Below, one piece after another: positions 7,526-16,311 of a DNA stretch of 64,000 nucleotides. The position numbers and the translations under genes were made by a program. The stretch lies in contig NZ_CP109446.1 in NCBI RefSeq assembly GCF_036227265.1, positions 434,001 to 498,000 of the forward strand, in the 5' to 3' direction. The DNA is from Streptomyces sp. NBC_01476. Lineage in GTDB: Bacteria > Actinomycetota > Actinomycetes > Streptomycetales > Streptomycetaceae. The notes below the pieces were generated by a model. It worked only from the letters and a program-made list of their open reading frames with translations, did not search any database and was not told where the DNA came from. Numbering within the stretch: position 1 is the first letter of the stretch; every line of letters starts with the position of its first letter.

Positions 7526-8289
7526 CCAGCGGCCCGCAGCGAAGCGGCATCTCCTTCGGTCTCGACGCGCTCCTGGAGGACGCCGAGGTCCTCCAGGACG
7601 TCACCACCGCCGGGCTCCACCCGTACCTGCCGGATGCCGGGACCGACGGCGCGGAGGCGGCGCCGGGCTGTCAGCACCACCGCCCGCCGCCGACGGACGC
7701 GCCACCGGGCGCGGCACGGGAACCGGTGTGTGTGTCGGCCTGCGCCCGTACCATCCGCGAGACCGCCGCCCGCGACCTCCATCTGGCCGTCTCGCTGGTC
7801 CTGGGCGATCCCCGCGCCGCCGCGGCCCTGACCCGCTTCGCCCAGAGCACCACCCCGCACACCGAGGGCGCGGTCGTCTTCGGCGCCCTGCTCCACCTCA
7901 CCGGCCACCGCGAAGCTGCACAGTTCTGGTGGCAGTACGCGGCAGGTGGTGAGAGCCACACTGCGGCGTTCTGCCTCTACCTGCACCACCGCCACCTCGG
8001 GCAGCACCGCACCGCCCAGCACTGGCGCAACCAGGCGCGCCTGCTGCAGACCCCGGGCTGTCCCCGTACGCCCCGGCGTCAGCCCGGCGGCCTCTCCCTG
8101 CTGCCCACCCGTGTCCACCACGCGCTGCTCCGCCAGTGCTACCAGGGCACGCCCCCGCATCTGCCGCCGGCCATGGAGGAAGCCCTCAACATCCTTTACC
8201 GCGGCGGCCAGGACCAGGACGACGGCACCGTCTACTCCCCGCCGGCCCACACCCTGCCCACCCACCTCGCCCACGCCGCTTCGTGCTGA
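7522..8289 (+). CDS. Unknown protein translationally coupled to the sigma-like gene
   Basis: The 255-residue protein is not recognised. The middle (about 75-190) is alpha-helical and repeat-like (AVSLVLGDPRAAAALTRF, GAVVFGALLHLTGHREAAQFWWQYAAGGES, FCLYLHHRHLGQHRTAQHW), resembling TPR/Sel1-type helix pairs. The ends are Pro/His-rich. No signal peptide or membrane segment is seen, so it is probably cytosolic. The GTGA overlap with the sigma-like gene suggests a stoichiometric partner, perhaps a regulator of that factor; this is inference. Confidence 0.75.
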   Translation: MTSGPQRSGISFGLDALLEDAEVLQDVTTAGLHPYLPDAGTDGAEAAPGCQHHRPPPTDAPPGAAREPVCVSACARTIRETAARDLHLAVSLVLGDPRAAAALTRFAQSTTPHTEGAVVFGALLHLTGHREAAQFWWQYAAGGESHTAAFCLYLHHRHLGQHRTAQHWRNQARLLQTPGCPRTPRRQPGGLSLLPTRVHHALLRQCYQGTPPHLPPAMEEALNILYRGGQDQDDGTVYSPPAHTLPTHLAHAASC

Positions 8290-8355
8290 CGGCCGCAGTC
8301 ACGGTCACGGCCGCGGTCCCGGCTGGACCTTCTTCCGGCGCCGCACGGTGCTCGG

Positions 8356-8778
8356 TCAGCCGGCGGGGCGACCGCCCCGGCGCAGGAGCTGCCGGTGGAG
8401 CAGGACCCCGCCCAGGAGCAGGAGCAGGCCCGCGGCGAGCAGCGGCCACGGGGTGTACTCGTCGGTGCAGCTCTGGCCGCCGTGCGTCGAGGTGCACACC
8501 GTTCCCGGGCCGCTCCTGTTGAGGAAGGCGACGTAGAGCGGCAGCACGCCCGCCCCGGAGAGCAGCCCGGGCCACGCGAGGGCCGGACCGGTCCGCCACA
8601 GGATCAGCCCGCCGACGACGGCGACGGGCAGCACGAACAACCCGATCGACAGCAGCCCGAGCAGTGCGGTGGCCAGGCCGGCGCCGACAGCGCACCACCC
8701 GAGAAGCCAAGGCCACCGCGGGCCTCCGCCGGAGGATGCCCGTCCGGCCCCGGACGCGGGTCGGTCGCTAGCCGGCAC
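8356..8778 (-). CDS. Small integral membrane protein, unknown function
   Basis: The 140-residue protein has about four hydrophobic segments (WPWLLGWCAVGAGLATALLG, LSIGLFVLPVAVVGGLILW, LAWPGLLSGAGVLPLYVAFL and PLLAAGLLLLLGGVLL) and an extracytoplasmic loop with two Cys (GTVCTSTHGGQSC). GTG 8778 was chosen because it overlaps the end of the preceding small gene and starts just before the conserved-looking region; a longer form to 8904 is possible. No family could be named. Confidence 0.65.
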   Translation of the reverse strand: MPASDRPASGAGRASSGGGPRWPWLLGWCAVGAGLATALLGLLSIGLFVLPVAVVGGLILWRTGPALAWPGLLSGAGVLPLYVAFLNRSGPGTVCTSTHGGQSCTDEYTPWPLLAAGLLLLLGGVLLHRQLLRRGGRPAG

Positions 8779-8980
8779 GGCGAGGCCGCCCCTCCGCGAG
8801 GGTGACGGTGATCGCCCGGCCGGGATCTTGGTCCCCGGCGGCACGGACGCCGGCCGCGGCGGTCTCGGACGAGCCGTCGAAACCGCCGCCGATGCGCCGG
8901 GCAAACCCGGTCAACTCCTCGGCGGACAAACGGACATGCCGCCGCTCACCGTCCTCCGTCCGCGCCACGATCCCCAGCAT
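8768..8980 (-). CDS. Small protein of unknown function (70 aa)
   Basis: The product contains GIVARTEDGERRHVRLSAEELTG, a charged helix and then a Gly/Ala-rich linker. Its 3' end overlaps the GTG of the membrane-protein gene by 11 bases, so the two are probably co-translated. Its 5' end overlaps the last 35 bases of the upstream lysR in another frame. The residue pattern and codon third positions look coding, but no family is recognised. Confidence 0.5.
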   Translation of the reverse strand: MLGIVARTEDGERRHVRLSAEELTGFARRIGGGFDGSSETAAAGVRAAGDQDPGRAITVTLAEGRPRRAG

Positions 8981-9950
8981 GCGCCCACTGTGACACAGCC
9001 CTCTGACAACGAGCCTCCGGGGGCCCGGCGGACGACCGCGGGGCGCCGAGGGCTGTGAGGTGGGATTCGGCGTATTTGGCGAAGGCCGCCACCAGCCGGC
9101 TGCGGTCGCCAGCGCGGGTCGCCAGCACGACGTGGCTCGGCTCGACGCCTTCGAGGGGCACGGTGGTGAGGTCGGGACGGAAGTGGAAGCCGCTGACGCC
9201 GGCGGACCCCGGAATGATGGCCACACCCTGCCCCGCGGCGATGAGTTCGATCTTGTCCTCGACGGCGTCGATGAGGGGGCCGTCGGGCGCGGCGCTGCCG
9301 TCGGGCCGGGGATCGATGCGCCAGAAGGCGTTCCAGGCGGGGTCGGCGGCCCGGGGCATCGGTTCGTCGGCGATGTCGTCGAGGGTGACGGATTCCTTGC
9401 CGGCCAGGCGGTGGTCGCGCGGGATCAGGAGCGCCCGGGGCTCGTCGTAGAGAACCGTCACGTGCAGGTCGTCGGTGGCGAACGGCAGTCGCGTGACGAC
9501 CGCGTCGACCCGGTGCTCCAGCAGCGCGGCCCGGGGTTCGCGCCAGGACAGGTGCTGGGTCCGCACCTCGGCGTCCGGGTGCCTGCGGCGCAGCTCGCTT
9601 ACCGCCGGGGTGACGATGAGGTTCGCGGTGTAGCCGATGGTGACACGGCTGGGCCGGGCGGCGGCCCTGGCCCGTACGACGGCCTGGGTGGAGGAACGCA
9701 GCACCGCCGTCGCCAGCGGCAGGAAGACCTCGCCGGCCTCGGTGAGCCGGCTGCCCTGCGGGGTGCGGTCCAGCAGACGGGCGCCCACCTGCTCCTCAAG
9801 GCGGCGGATCTGGCGGCTCAGCGACGACTGGGTGAGGTGCAGGACAGCGGCGGCGCGCCCGAAGTGCCGGAGTTCGGCAACGACCGTGAAGCAGCGTACG
9901 AGCCGCAGATCGAGGTCCTCCGCAGGCGGGGGTGGGGGCGAGTCCGTCAT
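8946..9950 (-). CDS. LysR family transcriptional regulator
   Basis: The 334-residue protein has the LysR winged HTH (LRLVRCFTVVAELRHFGRAA, LHLTQSSLSRQIRRLEEQVG, residues ~10-70) and a type-2 periplasmic-binding-like effector domain (VTIGYTANLIV; IDAVEDKIELIAAGQGVAII). About 40 residues after YAESHLT extend past the usual family end and are probably unstructured. ATG 9950 is preferred to 9980. It is divergent from the saccharopine-dehydrogenase-like gene at 10167, its likely target. The decayed lysR at 1692-2133 is a relative. Confidence 0.92.
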   Translation of the reverse strand: MTDSPPPPPAEDLDLRLVRCFTVVAELRHFGRAAAVLHLTQSSLSRQIRRLEEQVGARLLDRTPQGSRLTEAGEVFLPLATAVLRSSTQAVVRARAAARPSRVTIGYTANLIVTPAVSELRRRHPDAEVRTQHLSWREPRAALLEHRVDAVVTRLPFATDDLHVTVLYDEPRALLIPRDHRLAGKESVTLDDIADEPMPRAADPAWNAFWRIDPRPDGSAAPDGPLIDAVEDKIELIAAGQGVAIIPGSAGVSGFHFRPDLTTVPLEGVEPSHVVLATRAGDRSRLVAAFAKYAESHLTALGAPRSSAGPPEARCQRAVSQWAHAGDRGADGGR

Positions 9951-10166
9951 GCGTCCAGCGTAACCCGCGCACTCCCCCACTCAGGGGCTCAGCGGGACGT
10001 GCGACCTGCGGTGATGCGCGAACCGGGATGCGCTGTGCGGAACAGTCATTGGACCCGGCACGGGCCGCGACGGCAAGGTGGCCACACGGCCCGGCAGCAC
10101 CGGCCGGGGCCGGCACGGCAGGGACAGCCGCGTCCGCGCCACCGCGATCTGGATGAGTGGACGACG

Positions 10167-11243
10167 ATGAACGAGATCTGGATTCTGGGAGCCACCGGCC
10201 GGTCCGGTCGTGCGATCGCCGCCCGCCTGGCGGCGAGTGGCGCCGCCCTGGTGCTGGTCGGGCGCGATGCGGAACGTCTGCGTGAGCTGGCCGCGACGAT
10301 CGGCGGCACGCCGCGGACCGTGGTGGCGGACTCGGTCGGCGCCGTCGCGGCGCGGCTGGCGGCGGCCGGTCCCGCGGTGGTGGTCAATACGATCGGGCCG
10401 TTCACCGGGACCGCGGTACCGCTCGCCCGCGCGTGCCCACCGGGCAGCCATTACGTCGACCTGGCGAACGAGCTCTCCGCCGTCACCGGACTGCTCGCGC
10501 TGCATGACGAGGCCGCCGCGGCCGGCCGGTGTCTGGTGACCGGTGCGGGGTTCGGCGTGCTCGGCACGGAGAGCGTCGTACTGAAACTGTGCGCGGACCG
10601 GCCCGCGGTGACGCGGGTGAGAGTCGACGCACTGCCCATGGTCGAGGAGGAGCCCGGCCGCATCGGTTCCGCGCTGGCGGGGTCCATGGTCGACGCTCTC
10701 GCGGGCGGCGGGCGCCGCTACGAGCACGGCCGGCTCGTACGCGCCCGGCTCGGCGGTGACTTCGAACGCTTCACCCTGCCCGACGGGTCGGCAGCCGAGG
10801 CGATGGGGGCGCCCACCGGTGAGCTGGAAGCCGCCCGCCGGGCCACCGGCGCGCCCTTCGTGGTCGCCGGTTCCGGCATGGTGCCGGCCGGCCGGGCGAT
10901 CCGCGCGGTCCTGCCGGTGGTGGCGGCGCTGCTGTCGCTGCCACCGCTCGGCAACTCCGCCAAACGCAGGCTCGCCCGTACCCGCGTCACACCGCGCGAG
11001 CGGACCAGGGAGTTCTCCTGGGCGCGGGCCAGGGTCGAGGGATCGGACGGCAGCGTCCGGGAAGGGTGGATGCGCACGGGCGAGGCCATGGCGTTCACCT
11101 CCGCGGTGACGGCCGAGGTCGCGCGCCGGCTCGCCGGGGGCGAGGGCCGGCCGGGCGCCTACACCCCCGGGGCGCTCTTCGGTCCCGAACTCGCCGCAAA
11201 GGCGGGCGGACAGTTCCTCCTGGGCGATGCGCCCACGCCGTGA
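10167..11243 (+). CDS. Saccharopine dehydrogenase-like NAD(P)-binding oxidoreductase
   Basis: The 358-residue protein begins with a Rossmann motif (IWILGATGRSGRAIAARL) and continues with VVVNTIGPFTGTAVPLARAC and YVDLANELSA, the pattern of saccharopine-dehydrogenase-like and trans-acting enoyl-reductase proteins. A C-terminal hydrophobic segment (VLPVVAALLSLPPLG) is also typical. The substrate is unknown. It is divergent from the LysR gene at 8946-9950, 216 bp away, and is its probable target. Confidence 0.85.
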   Translation: MNEIWILGATGRSGRAIAARLAASGAALVLVGRDAERLRELAATIGGTPRTVVADSVGAVAARLAAAGPAVVVNTIGPFTGTAVPLARACPPGSHYVDLANELSAVTGLLALHDEAAAAGRCLVTGAGFGVLGTESVVLKLCADRPAVTRVRVDALPMVEEEPGRIGSALAGSMVDALAGGGRRYEHGRLVRARLGGDFERFTLPDGSAAEAMGAPTGELEAARRATGAPFVVAGSGMVPAGRAIRAVLPVVAALLSLPPLGNSAKRRLARTRVTPRERTREFSWARARVEGSDGSVREGWMRTGEAMAFTSAVTAEVARRLAGGEGRPGAYTPGALFGPELAAKAGGQFLLGDAPTP

Positions 11244-11418
11244 GCCCGGCCTCCGGCGCGGAACCGGTCCCCTGACGTCCACCAGGGCCTGACGCCGGAC
11301 CCGCCGCCGCCCAGGAACTCGGCACGACGGCGGCGTGGAGGCCCGCCCGCCCACAGCCGCGGTCCCGGACCCGCCGGCCGGCCGCGTCACCGGCGAGCGC
11401 CGAACAGGGCCGGCCGGT

Positions 11419-11499
11419 CTACGCGTTGCAGCAGCCGTCCGTGGCCTGGGCCGCGAAGCGTTCGCCCAGCCCTTCGTGGTACGCGGTCTCGGCCCTCAC
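11419..11499 (-). CDS. Possible 26-residue peptide overlapping the kinase stop codon
   Basis: A GTG at 11499 overlaps the kinase TGA (GTGA). The short frame encodes VRAETAYHEGLGERFAAQAT followed by DGCCNA and then TAG. G or C occupies the third position of 24 of 26 codons, as in real genes of this genome. It may be a true small protein or a remnant of a longer gene. The Cys pair near the C-terminus is the only notable feature. No function can be given. Confidence 0.4.
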   Translation of the reverse strand: MRAETAYHEGLGERFAAQATDGCCNA

Positions 11500-12005
11500 C
11501 CGCCCACCCGTTCCAGCGCCCTGCGCAACGCGGTGACGCACGCGTCGATGTCATGGGCCGCGGTGTCGATGACGAGGTGGCCGCGTGTCCAGGGCTCGTA
11601 CGCGCGCCCGGTGATGTCCTCCCAGTCCGGCAGCCGCAGGCCGGGGATGTCGACCGCACGGGTGGTCGCGCGGCGCCGGTGTTCCACGGGGTCCGAGCAG
11701 ATGGTCTCGACCTCCAGGACCGGTGTGCCGGCGCGGGTCGCCGTGTCGCGCCAGGCGTCGCGCGTGACGGACAGCGGGTTGACGGATTCCGCGATGACGG
11801 TGAGTCCCTGGCGGAGGTGTTCCTCGGCCTGCGCGTACCCGATGACGTAGCCGGCCGGGCCCACCGGGTGCGTGGCCAGTCCGGAGCGGACGATGGCCTG
11901 CTCAATGGTGTCCACCCGCAGGTGAACGGCGCCCAGTTGCGGTGCGAGAACCCGTGCCAGGGTGGTCTTTCCGGTGGCGGGCAGGCCGCCGAGGCTGATG
12001 AGCAC
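11496..12005 (-). CDS. P-loop NTPase / small-molecule kinase-like protein
   Basis: The 169-residue protein starts with a Walker A motif (GGLPATGKTTLARVLA, residues ~6-21) and has VHLRVDTIEQAI, GYVIGYAQAEEHLRQGLTVIAESVNPL and VEHRRRAT, the pattern of AAA_33/zeta-toxin-like kinases that phosphorylate small molecules. The substrate is unknown. It starts with GTG only two bases from a 30-bp perfect hairpin, so its translation may be restricted. A tiny frame overlaps its stop. Confidence 0.82.
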   Translation of the reverse strand: MLISLGGLPATGKTTLARVLAPQLGAVHLRVDTIEQAIVRSGLATHPVGPAGYVIGYAQAEEHLRQGLTVIAESVNPLSVTRDAWRDTATRAGTPVLEVETICSDPVEHRRRATTRAVDIPGLRLPDWEDITGRAYEPWTRGHLVIDTAAHDIDACVTALRRALERVGG

Positions 12006-12007
12006 GT

Positions 12008-12074
12008 GCCCATCGTGCCTGACGGCCGGGTGCCGGGTGATGCGCCCGGCACCCGGCCGTCAGGCACGATGGGC
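12008..12074 (-). terminator. Perfect 30-bp hairpin between lysR and the kinase gene
   Basis: Arms 12008-12037 and 12045-12074 are exact complements with a 7-nt loop (TGATGCG). On the reverse strand it follows the lysR stop (12095) and ends two bases before the kinase GTG (12005). It can act as a lysR terminator, but it also occupies the kinase ribosome-binding region. No U-run follows it. Confidence 0.8.
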
Positions 12075-12094
12075 AGAGCGCGGTGACCGGCGGG

Positions 12095-12928
12095 TCAGTC
12101 GACCGCCGCCAGCCGCGGCGGTTCCTCGCCCAGCGTTTGCGCCGCGAACGTCACGAAGTCGAGGACGCGGCGCTCGCGGCGGTCCTCCGCCACGGCGACG
12201 CACGTCTCGACGGGTGCGGCGTCCGTCACCGGGCGGTAGACCAGGTCGGGCCGTGAGTAGGAGGCGGCGACGCTGCGGGGCACCATCGCGATGCCGTGGC
12301 CGGCCGCGATGAGCTCGAACTTCTCCTCGACCGAGGACGTCCGCCGGGCCTGCGCGTCGAGGATCGTCTCGCCGTCGAGATCCGCCAGGGTCAGGGCGCG
12401 ACGGCGGGCGAGCGGGTGGGTCACGGGCAGACAGGAGACCTTCTGCTCGCTGCCGACGGCGAGCACGCGCAGCCCCGTGTCGTCGAACGGACGCCGCAGG
12501 TATCCGACGTCGGCCCGGCCGTCGCGCAGCGGCGCGTCCTGCTCCCACCAGTTCAGGCGGAACAGCTCGATTTCGACGCCGGGATGGGTGGCCGTGAACG
12601 CGCGAACCGCCTCGGACACGTGCAGTCCCGACGCGAAGGCGACGACGAGCCGTTCGACGCCGCGGTCGGCCTCGTGGACGCGGCGGACCACGGAATCGAC
12701 GCTCGCGAACACCCCGCGCGCGTCCTCGTGCAACTGCTCGCCGGCCGGCGTCAGCTGCACGCTGCGGGTGGTGCGCACCAGCAGGGCGCAGCCGAGTTCC
12801 TGCTCCAGCGCGCGGATCTGCCGGCTGAGCACCGGCTGGGAAATGTAGAGCTGCTCGGCGGCCCGGCCGAAGTGCCGGTGCTCCGCGACCGCGGCGAAAT
12901 AACGCAGCTTGCGCAGGTCCAGATCCAT
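12095..12928 (-). CDS. LysR family transcriptional regulator
   Basis: The 277-residue regulator has an N-terminal winged HTH (LRKLRYFAAVAEHRHFGRAA, LYISQPVLSRQIRALEQELG) and an effector domain with VVAFASGLHVSEAVRAF and VEEKFELIAAGHGIAMVPRS. It is divergent from the SDR at 13087, 158 bp away, and that gene is the likely target. It is somewhat shorter than the ~300-residue family norm but appears complete. Confidence 0.92.
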   Translation of the reverse strand: MDLDLRKLRYFAAVAEHRHFGRAAEQLYISQPVLSRQIRALEQELGCALLVRTTRSVQLTPAGEQLHEDARGVFASVDSVVRRVHEADRGVERLVVAFASGLHVSEAVRAFTATHPGVEIELFRLNWWEQDAPLRDGRADVGYLRRPFDDTGLRVLAVGSEQKVSCLPVTHPLARRRALTLADLDGETILDAQARRTSSVEEKFELIAAGHGIAMVPRSVAASYSRPDLVYRPVTDAAPVETCVAVAEDRRERRVLDFVTFAAQTLGEEPPRLAAVD

Positions 12929-13086
12929 GCCTCAACAGTATCAATCCGCACGCAGAGGTACCCCGCGCCACCGAACGCGCGGCGACAGCCCCGGAGGCAC
13001 CCCTTACGTTGGAGGGAGTGGTCCTCGCGGGCCCGGAAGCAGAAGGGCCGGGGCCACCGCACGCTTACCGCGACCGGGAGTACCTG

Positions 13087-13872
13087 ATGTCACGTGTACT
13101 GATCACCGGATCCAGCGACGGCCTCGGTCTGATGACCGCGAAGCTGCTCGCGGAACAAGGGCACAAGGTCACCCTCCATGCCCGCAACAGCCGGCGGGCG
13201 CAGGACGCCGGGCGCGCCCTGCCCGAGGCGGAGGCCGTGGTCACCGGCGACCTGTCGAGCGTCCACGAGACCCGGGAGGTCGCGGAGCAGGTGAACGCGC
13301 TCGGCCGCTACGACGCGGTCATCCACAACGCCGGCGTCGGTTTCCGCGAGCGGCACCGGGTGACGGACGAGGGGGTCGCGCACACCTTCGCGGTCAACGT
13401 CCTCGCGCCCTACCTGCTCACCGCGCTCGTGGACCGCCCGGCCCGGCTGGTGTACCTGAGTTCCGCGATGCACTACGGCGGGAATCCGGACCTCTCCGAC
13501 CTCGGCTGGAGCCGGCGGCGGTGGGACCCGGCCCAGGCGTACTCCGACAGCAAGCTCTTCGATGTCACGCTGGCGTTCGCCGTCGCCCGCCGGTGGCCCG
13601 ACGTGCTCTCCAACTCCCTGACGCCGGGCTGGGTCGCCACGCGGATGGGCGGGCGCGGAGCGCCGGACGATCTGAGCCTCGCCCCGGTCACCCAGGCGTG
13701 GCTGGCCGTCAGCGACGACGCGGAAGCGCGGGTCAGTGGCCGGTACTTCTACCACCAGCGGCAGGAGGAGGCCCATCCGGCGGCGGGTGCGCCCGCCTTC
13801 CAGGACGAACTCCTCGACCGCTGTGCCGCCCTCACCGGCACCCCGCTCCCCGGCGACCGCGCCGGGAGCTGA
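13087..13872 (+). CDS. Short-chain dehydrogenase/reductase
   Basis: The 261-residue SDR has TGSSDGLGLMTAKLLAEQG, a Rossmann motif, then HNAGVGF, the active Ser (LSSAMHYGG) and Y-x3-K (YSDSKLF), followed by SLTPGWVATRMGG. It resembles the retinol-dehydrogenase/WW-domain-oxidoreductase-like branch of SDRs. The substrate is unknown. It is divergent from the LysR gene and ends 40 bp from the convergent response regulator with a hairpin between. Confidence 0.88.
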   Translation: MSRVLITGSSDGLGLMTAKLLAEQGHKVTLHARNSRRAQDAGRALPEAEAVVTGDLSSVHETREVAEQVNALGRYDAVIHNAGVGFRERHRVTDEGVAHTFAVNVLAPYLLTALVDRPARLVYLSSAMHYGGNPDLSDLGWSRRRWDPAQAYSDSKLFDVTLAFAVARRWPDVLSNSLTPGWVATRMGGRGAPDDLSLAPVTQAWLAVSDDAEARVSGRYFYHQRQEEAHPAAGAPAFQDELLDRCAALTGTPLPGDRAGS

Positions 13873-13878
13873 CCGGCA

Positions 13879-13908
13879 GCGGCGCAGTACGGGCGGCTGC
13901 TGCGCCGC
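13879..13908. terminator. Bidirectional terminator-like hairpin between SDR and response regulator
   Basis: GCGGCGCAG (13879-13887) and its exact complement (13900-13908) flank a 12-nt loop in the 39-bp gap between two convergent genes. It can serve both transcripts. Confidence 0.6.
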
Positions 13909-13911
13909 GGC

Positions 13912-14595
13912 TCACGGGGTGCTCAGCCACCGGTAGTGCAGTTCCGGGCGTCCCACCTGGCCATACAGCGGGCTGCGCTCGGCGCGTCCGGCGTCGACGA
14001 GGTGCTCCAGGTAGCGGCGTGCCGTGATGCGGGAGATGCCGACGGATTCGGCCGTGGTGGTCGCGGTCAGACCGGGGGGTGTCGCGCGCAGCACACGGAC
14101 GACGGCTTCGAGGGTCGGCGCGCTGAGTCCTTTGGGGAGCGCCGCCGGGCCCGGGGTGCGCAGCGCGGCCAGCGCACGGTCGACCTCGTCCTGGCTGCCC
14201 GCCTCGCCGTCCGACGCCCGGAACCGGGCGTAGCTCGTCAGGCGGTCGCGGAGGGTGGCGAACGCGAAGGGCTTGAGGACGTACTGGACCACGCCGAGCG
14301 AGACCCCTTCGCGGACGACGGCCAGGTCCCGGGCGGAGGTCACGGCGATGACATCCATCCGGTGCCCTGCGGCCCGCAGTGACCTGGCCAGCTCCAGACC
14401 GTGCCCGTCGGGGAGATACAGGTCGAGCAGGATCAGGTCGACCGGCACCCGGCCGACCAGGCGCCGGGCCTGCGCGGCGGAGTGCGCCTTGCTGACGGTG
14501 GTGAAGCCGGGCACGCGGTCGACGTACAGGGCGTGCGCGTCGGCGGCGACGGGGTCGTCCTCGACCACGAGGACGCGGATGTCGGCGTCGGTCAT
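13912..14595 (-). CDS. CitB/DcuR-type response regulator
   Basis: The 227-residue protein has a receiver domain (VLVVEDDPVAADAHALYVD; phosphoacceptor Asp in LILLDLYLPDG; Thr/Ser in VIAVTSARDL; Lys in VLKPFAF) and a C-terminal helix-turn-helix (SAPTLEAVVRVLR, SVGISRITARRYLEHLVDAG), the arrangement of CitB/DcuR regulators of organic-acid metabolism. Its ATG overlaps the TGA of the sensor kinase gene. The divergent dicarboxylate transporter at 16456 is the expected target. Confidence 0.92.
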   Translation of the reverse strand: MTDADIRVLVVEDDPVAADAHALYVDRVPGFTTVSKAHSAAQARRLVGRVPVDLILLDLYLPDGHGLELARSLRAAGHRMDVIAVTSARDLAVVREGVSLGVVQYVLKPFAFATLRDRLTSYARFRASDGEAGSQDEVDRALAALRTPGPAALPKGLSAPTLEAVVRVLRATPPGLTATTTAESVGISRITARRYLEHLVDAGRAERSPLYGQVGRPELHYRWLSTP

Positions 14596-16262
14596 CTGCC
14601 GGCTCCTCTCAGGGCGGGACGCGCATCGGGTACGGGTGCCCCGGTCTGCCGGGCCGGCGCCAGCGGAAGCCGGGCGGTGAAGACCGCGCCGCCCTCAGGA
14701 GGCACGGTCAGGGAGAGCGTGCCGCCGTTGCGGGTGACCGCCTGTCGTGCGAGGGCCAGCCCGAGCCCGCGGCCTCCCGGCGCCGGGGGCTTCGTCGACC
14801 AGCCGTGCTCGAAGACCGAGTCCGCGTCGCCCGACGGTATGCCGGGTCCGGTGTCCGCCACCCGCAGCAGCAGATGGCCGGCGTCCACCCGCGCGGTGAC
14901 CGTGACCTGCGCGGCCGGCAGGCCCTGGGTGGCGTCGACGGCGTTGTCGATGAGATTGCCCAGCACCGTCACCAGGTCCCGCGCGGGCAGCGCGTCCGGC
15001 AGCAGTCCGTCGTCCAGCCGGCTGTCCCGCGTGACCAGCAGTTCCACACCGCGCTCGTTGGCCTGTGCTGTCTTGCCGAGCAGGAGGGCGGCCAGTACGG
15101 GCTCGCCGACCGCCGCGACGACCTGGTCGGTCAGCGCCTGCGCGAGCCGCAGTTCGGAGGTGGCGAAGTCGACCGCCTCGTCCCCGCGGCCGAGTTCGAC
15201 CAGGGAGACAACGGTGTGGAGCCGGTTCGCCGCTTCGTGGGCCTGGGCGCGCAGGGCCCGGCTGAAGCCGCGTTCTGAGTCCAGTTCGCCCATCACCACC
15301 TGCAGTTCGGTGTGGTCCCGCAGGGTCACCATGGTGCCGCTCTGCTCACCGCCGGAGACGGGCGCGGTGTTGAGGACGACGACCCGCTCGGAGGTCAGGT
15401 GGAGTTCGTCGACGCGGGTCTCGCCGGACAGCAGCGCCGCCGTCAGGGCTTGCGGGAGGCCGAGTTCCGTGACGTGGCGGCCCACCGCGCCGGCGCCGAT
15501 GCCCAGCAGTTCGCAGCCGCCGTCGTTGACCAGCGCGATGCGCTGGCTGCCGTCCAGGAGCAGCAGCCCCTCGCGCACCGCGTGGAGCGCCGCCTGGTGG
15601 TAGTCGTACATCCGGTGGAGTTCGCCGGCGTTCATGCCGTGGGTGTGGCGGCGCAGCCGGGCGTTGACCACGTAGGTGCCGATCCCGCCCAGGGCCAGCG
15701 CGCCGGCCGCCACACCGATGAGGGTGACCAGTTGTTCCCGGGAGCGCTCGCTGATCGCCTGGACGGTGATGCCGGCGCTGACCAGCCCGACGGTCCGCGG
15801 CCCGGAGCGGATGGGGGTGATCACCCGCACCGACGGGCCGAGCGTCCCGGTGTACGTCTCGGAGAACGTCCTCCCGTCCAGTGCGGGCGCGATGTGGCCG
15901 AGGTAGCGTCGCCCGATCTGCCGTGTGTCCGGGTGGGTCCAGCGGATGCCGTGCGTGTCCATGATGGTCACGAAGTCCACCCCCGTGTCGCGCTGCACCG
16001 CTGTCGCGTACGGCTGGAGGACGGCGGTGGGACTGCCGGCCGGACTGCCCGCGGCCGCGATCGCCGCGGCGACCGACGGCGCGTCGGCCACCGCGCGCGC
16101 GGTGGCGGTTGCCTGCCGGCGGGCGGCTTCCTCGGCCTGCCTGCTGTTGCTGACGTAGGTGAAGATCACGCACGCCGTCACCGCGAGGGTGACCAGCACG
16201 GTCTGGATCAAGAACAACTGCCCGGCCAGGCTGCGGGGGTACGGCACGCGCCGCGCTGCCAT
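14592..16262 (-). CDS. CitA/DcuS-type sensor histidine kinase
   Basis: The 556-residue membrane kinase has a first transmembrane helix near 15-35 (LFLIQTVLVTLAVTACVIF), a periplasmic PAS/Cache sensor (~40-165, VDFVTIMDTHGIRWTHPDTRQIG), a second helix (LIGVAAGALALGGIGTYVV), a cytoplasmic PAS domain and a SpoOB/HATPase core: phospho-His region (RAQAHEAANRLHTVVSLVE), N-box (NLIDNAVDA) and G-boxes (DTGPGIP, GRGLGLALAR). This is the citrate/C4-dicarboxylate sensor class. The start at 16262 has GAAGGGCGG upstream; 16307 is possible. Confidence 0.93.
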   Translation of the reverse strand: MAARRVPYPRSLAGQLFLIQTVLVTLAVTACVIFTYVSNSRQAEEAARRQATATARAVADAPSVAAAIAAAGSPAGSPTAVLQPYATAVQRDTGVDFVTIMDTHGIRWTHPDTRQIGRRYLGHIAPALDGRTFSETYTGTLGPSVRVITPIRSGPRTVGLVSAGITVQAISERSREQLVTLIGVAAGALALGGIGTYVVNARLRRHTHGMNAGELHRMYDYHQAALHAVREGLLLLDGSQRIALVNDGGCELLGIGAGAVGRHVTELGLPQALTAALLSGETRVDELHLTSERVVVLNTAPVSGGEQSGTMVTLRDHTELQVVMGELDSERGFSRALRAQAHEAANRLHTVVSLVELGRGDEAVDFATSELRLAQALTDQVVAAVGEPVLAALLLGKTAQANERGVELLVTRDSRLDDGLLPDALPARDLVTVLGNLIDNAVDATQGLPAAQVTVTARVDAGHLLLRVADTGPGIPSGDADSVFEHGWSTKPPAPGGRGLGLALARQAVTRNGGTLSLTVPPEGGAVFTARLPLAPARQTGAPVPDARPALRGAGR

Positions 16263-16311
16263 CGGAATCGGCCGCCCTTCGGTGTGATGCGTGAACTCAA
16301 CGAACACAACA

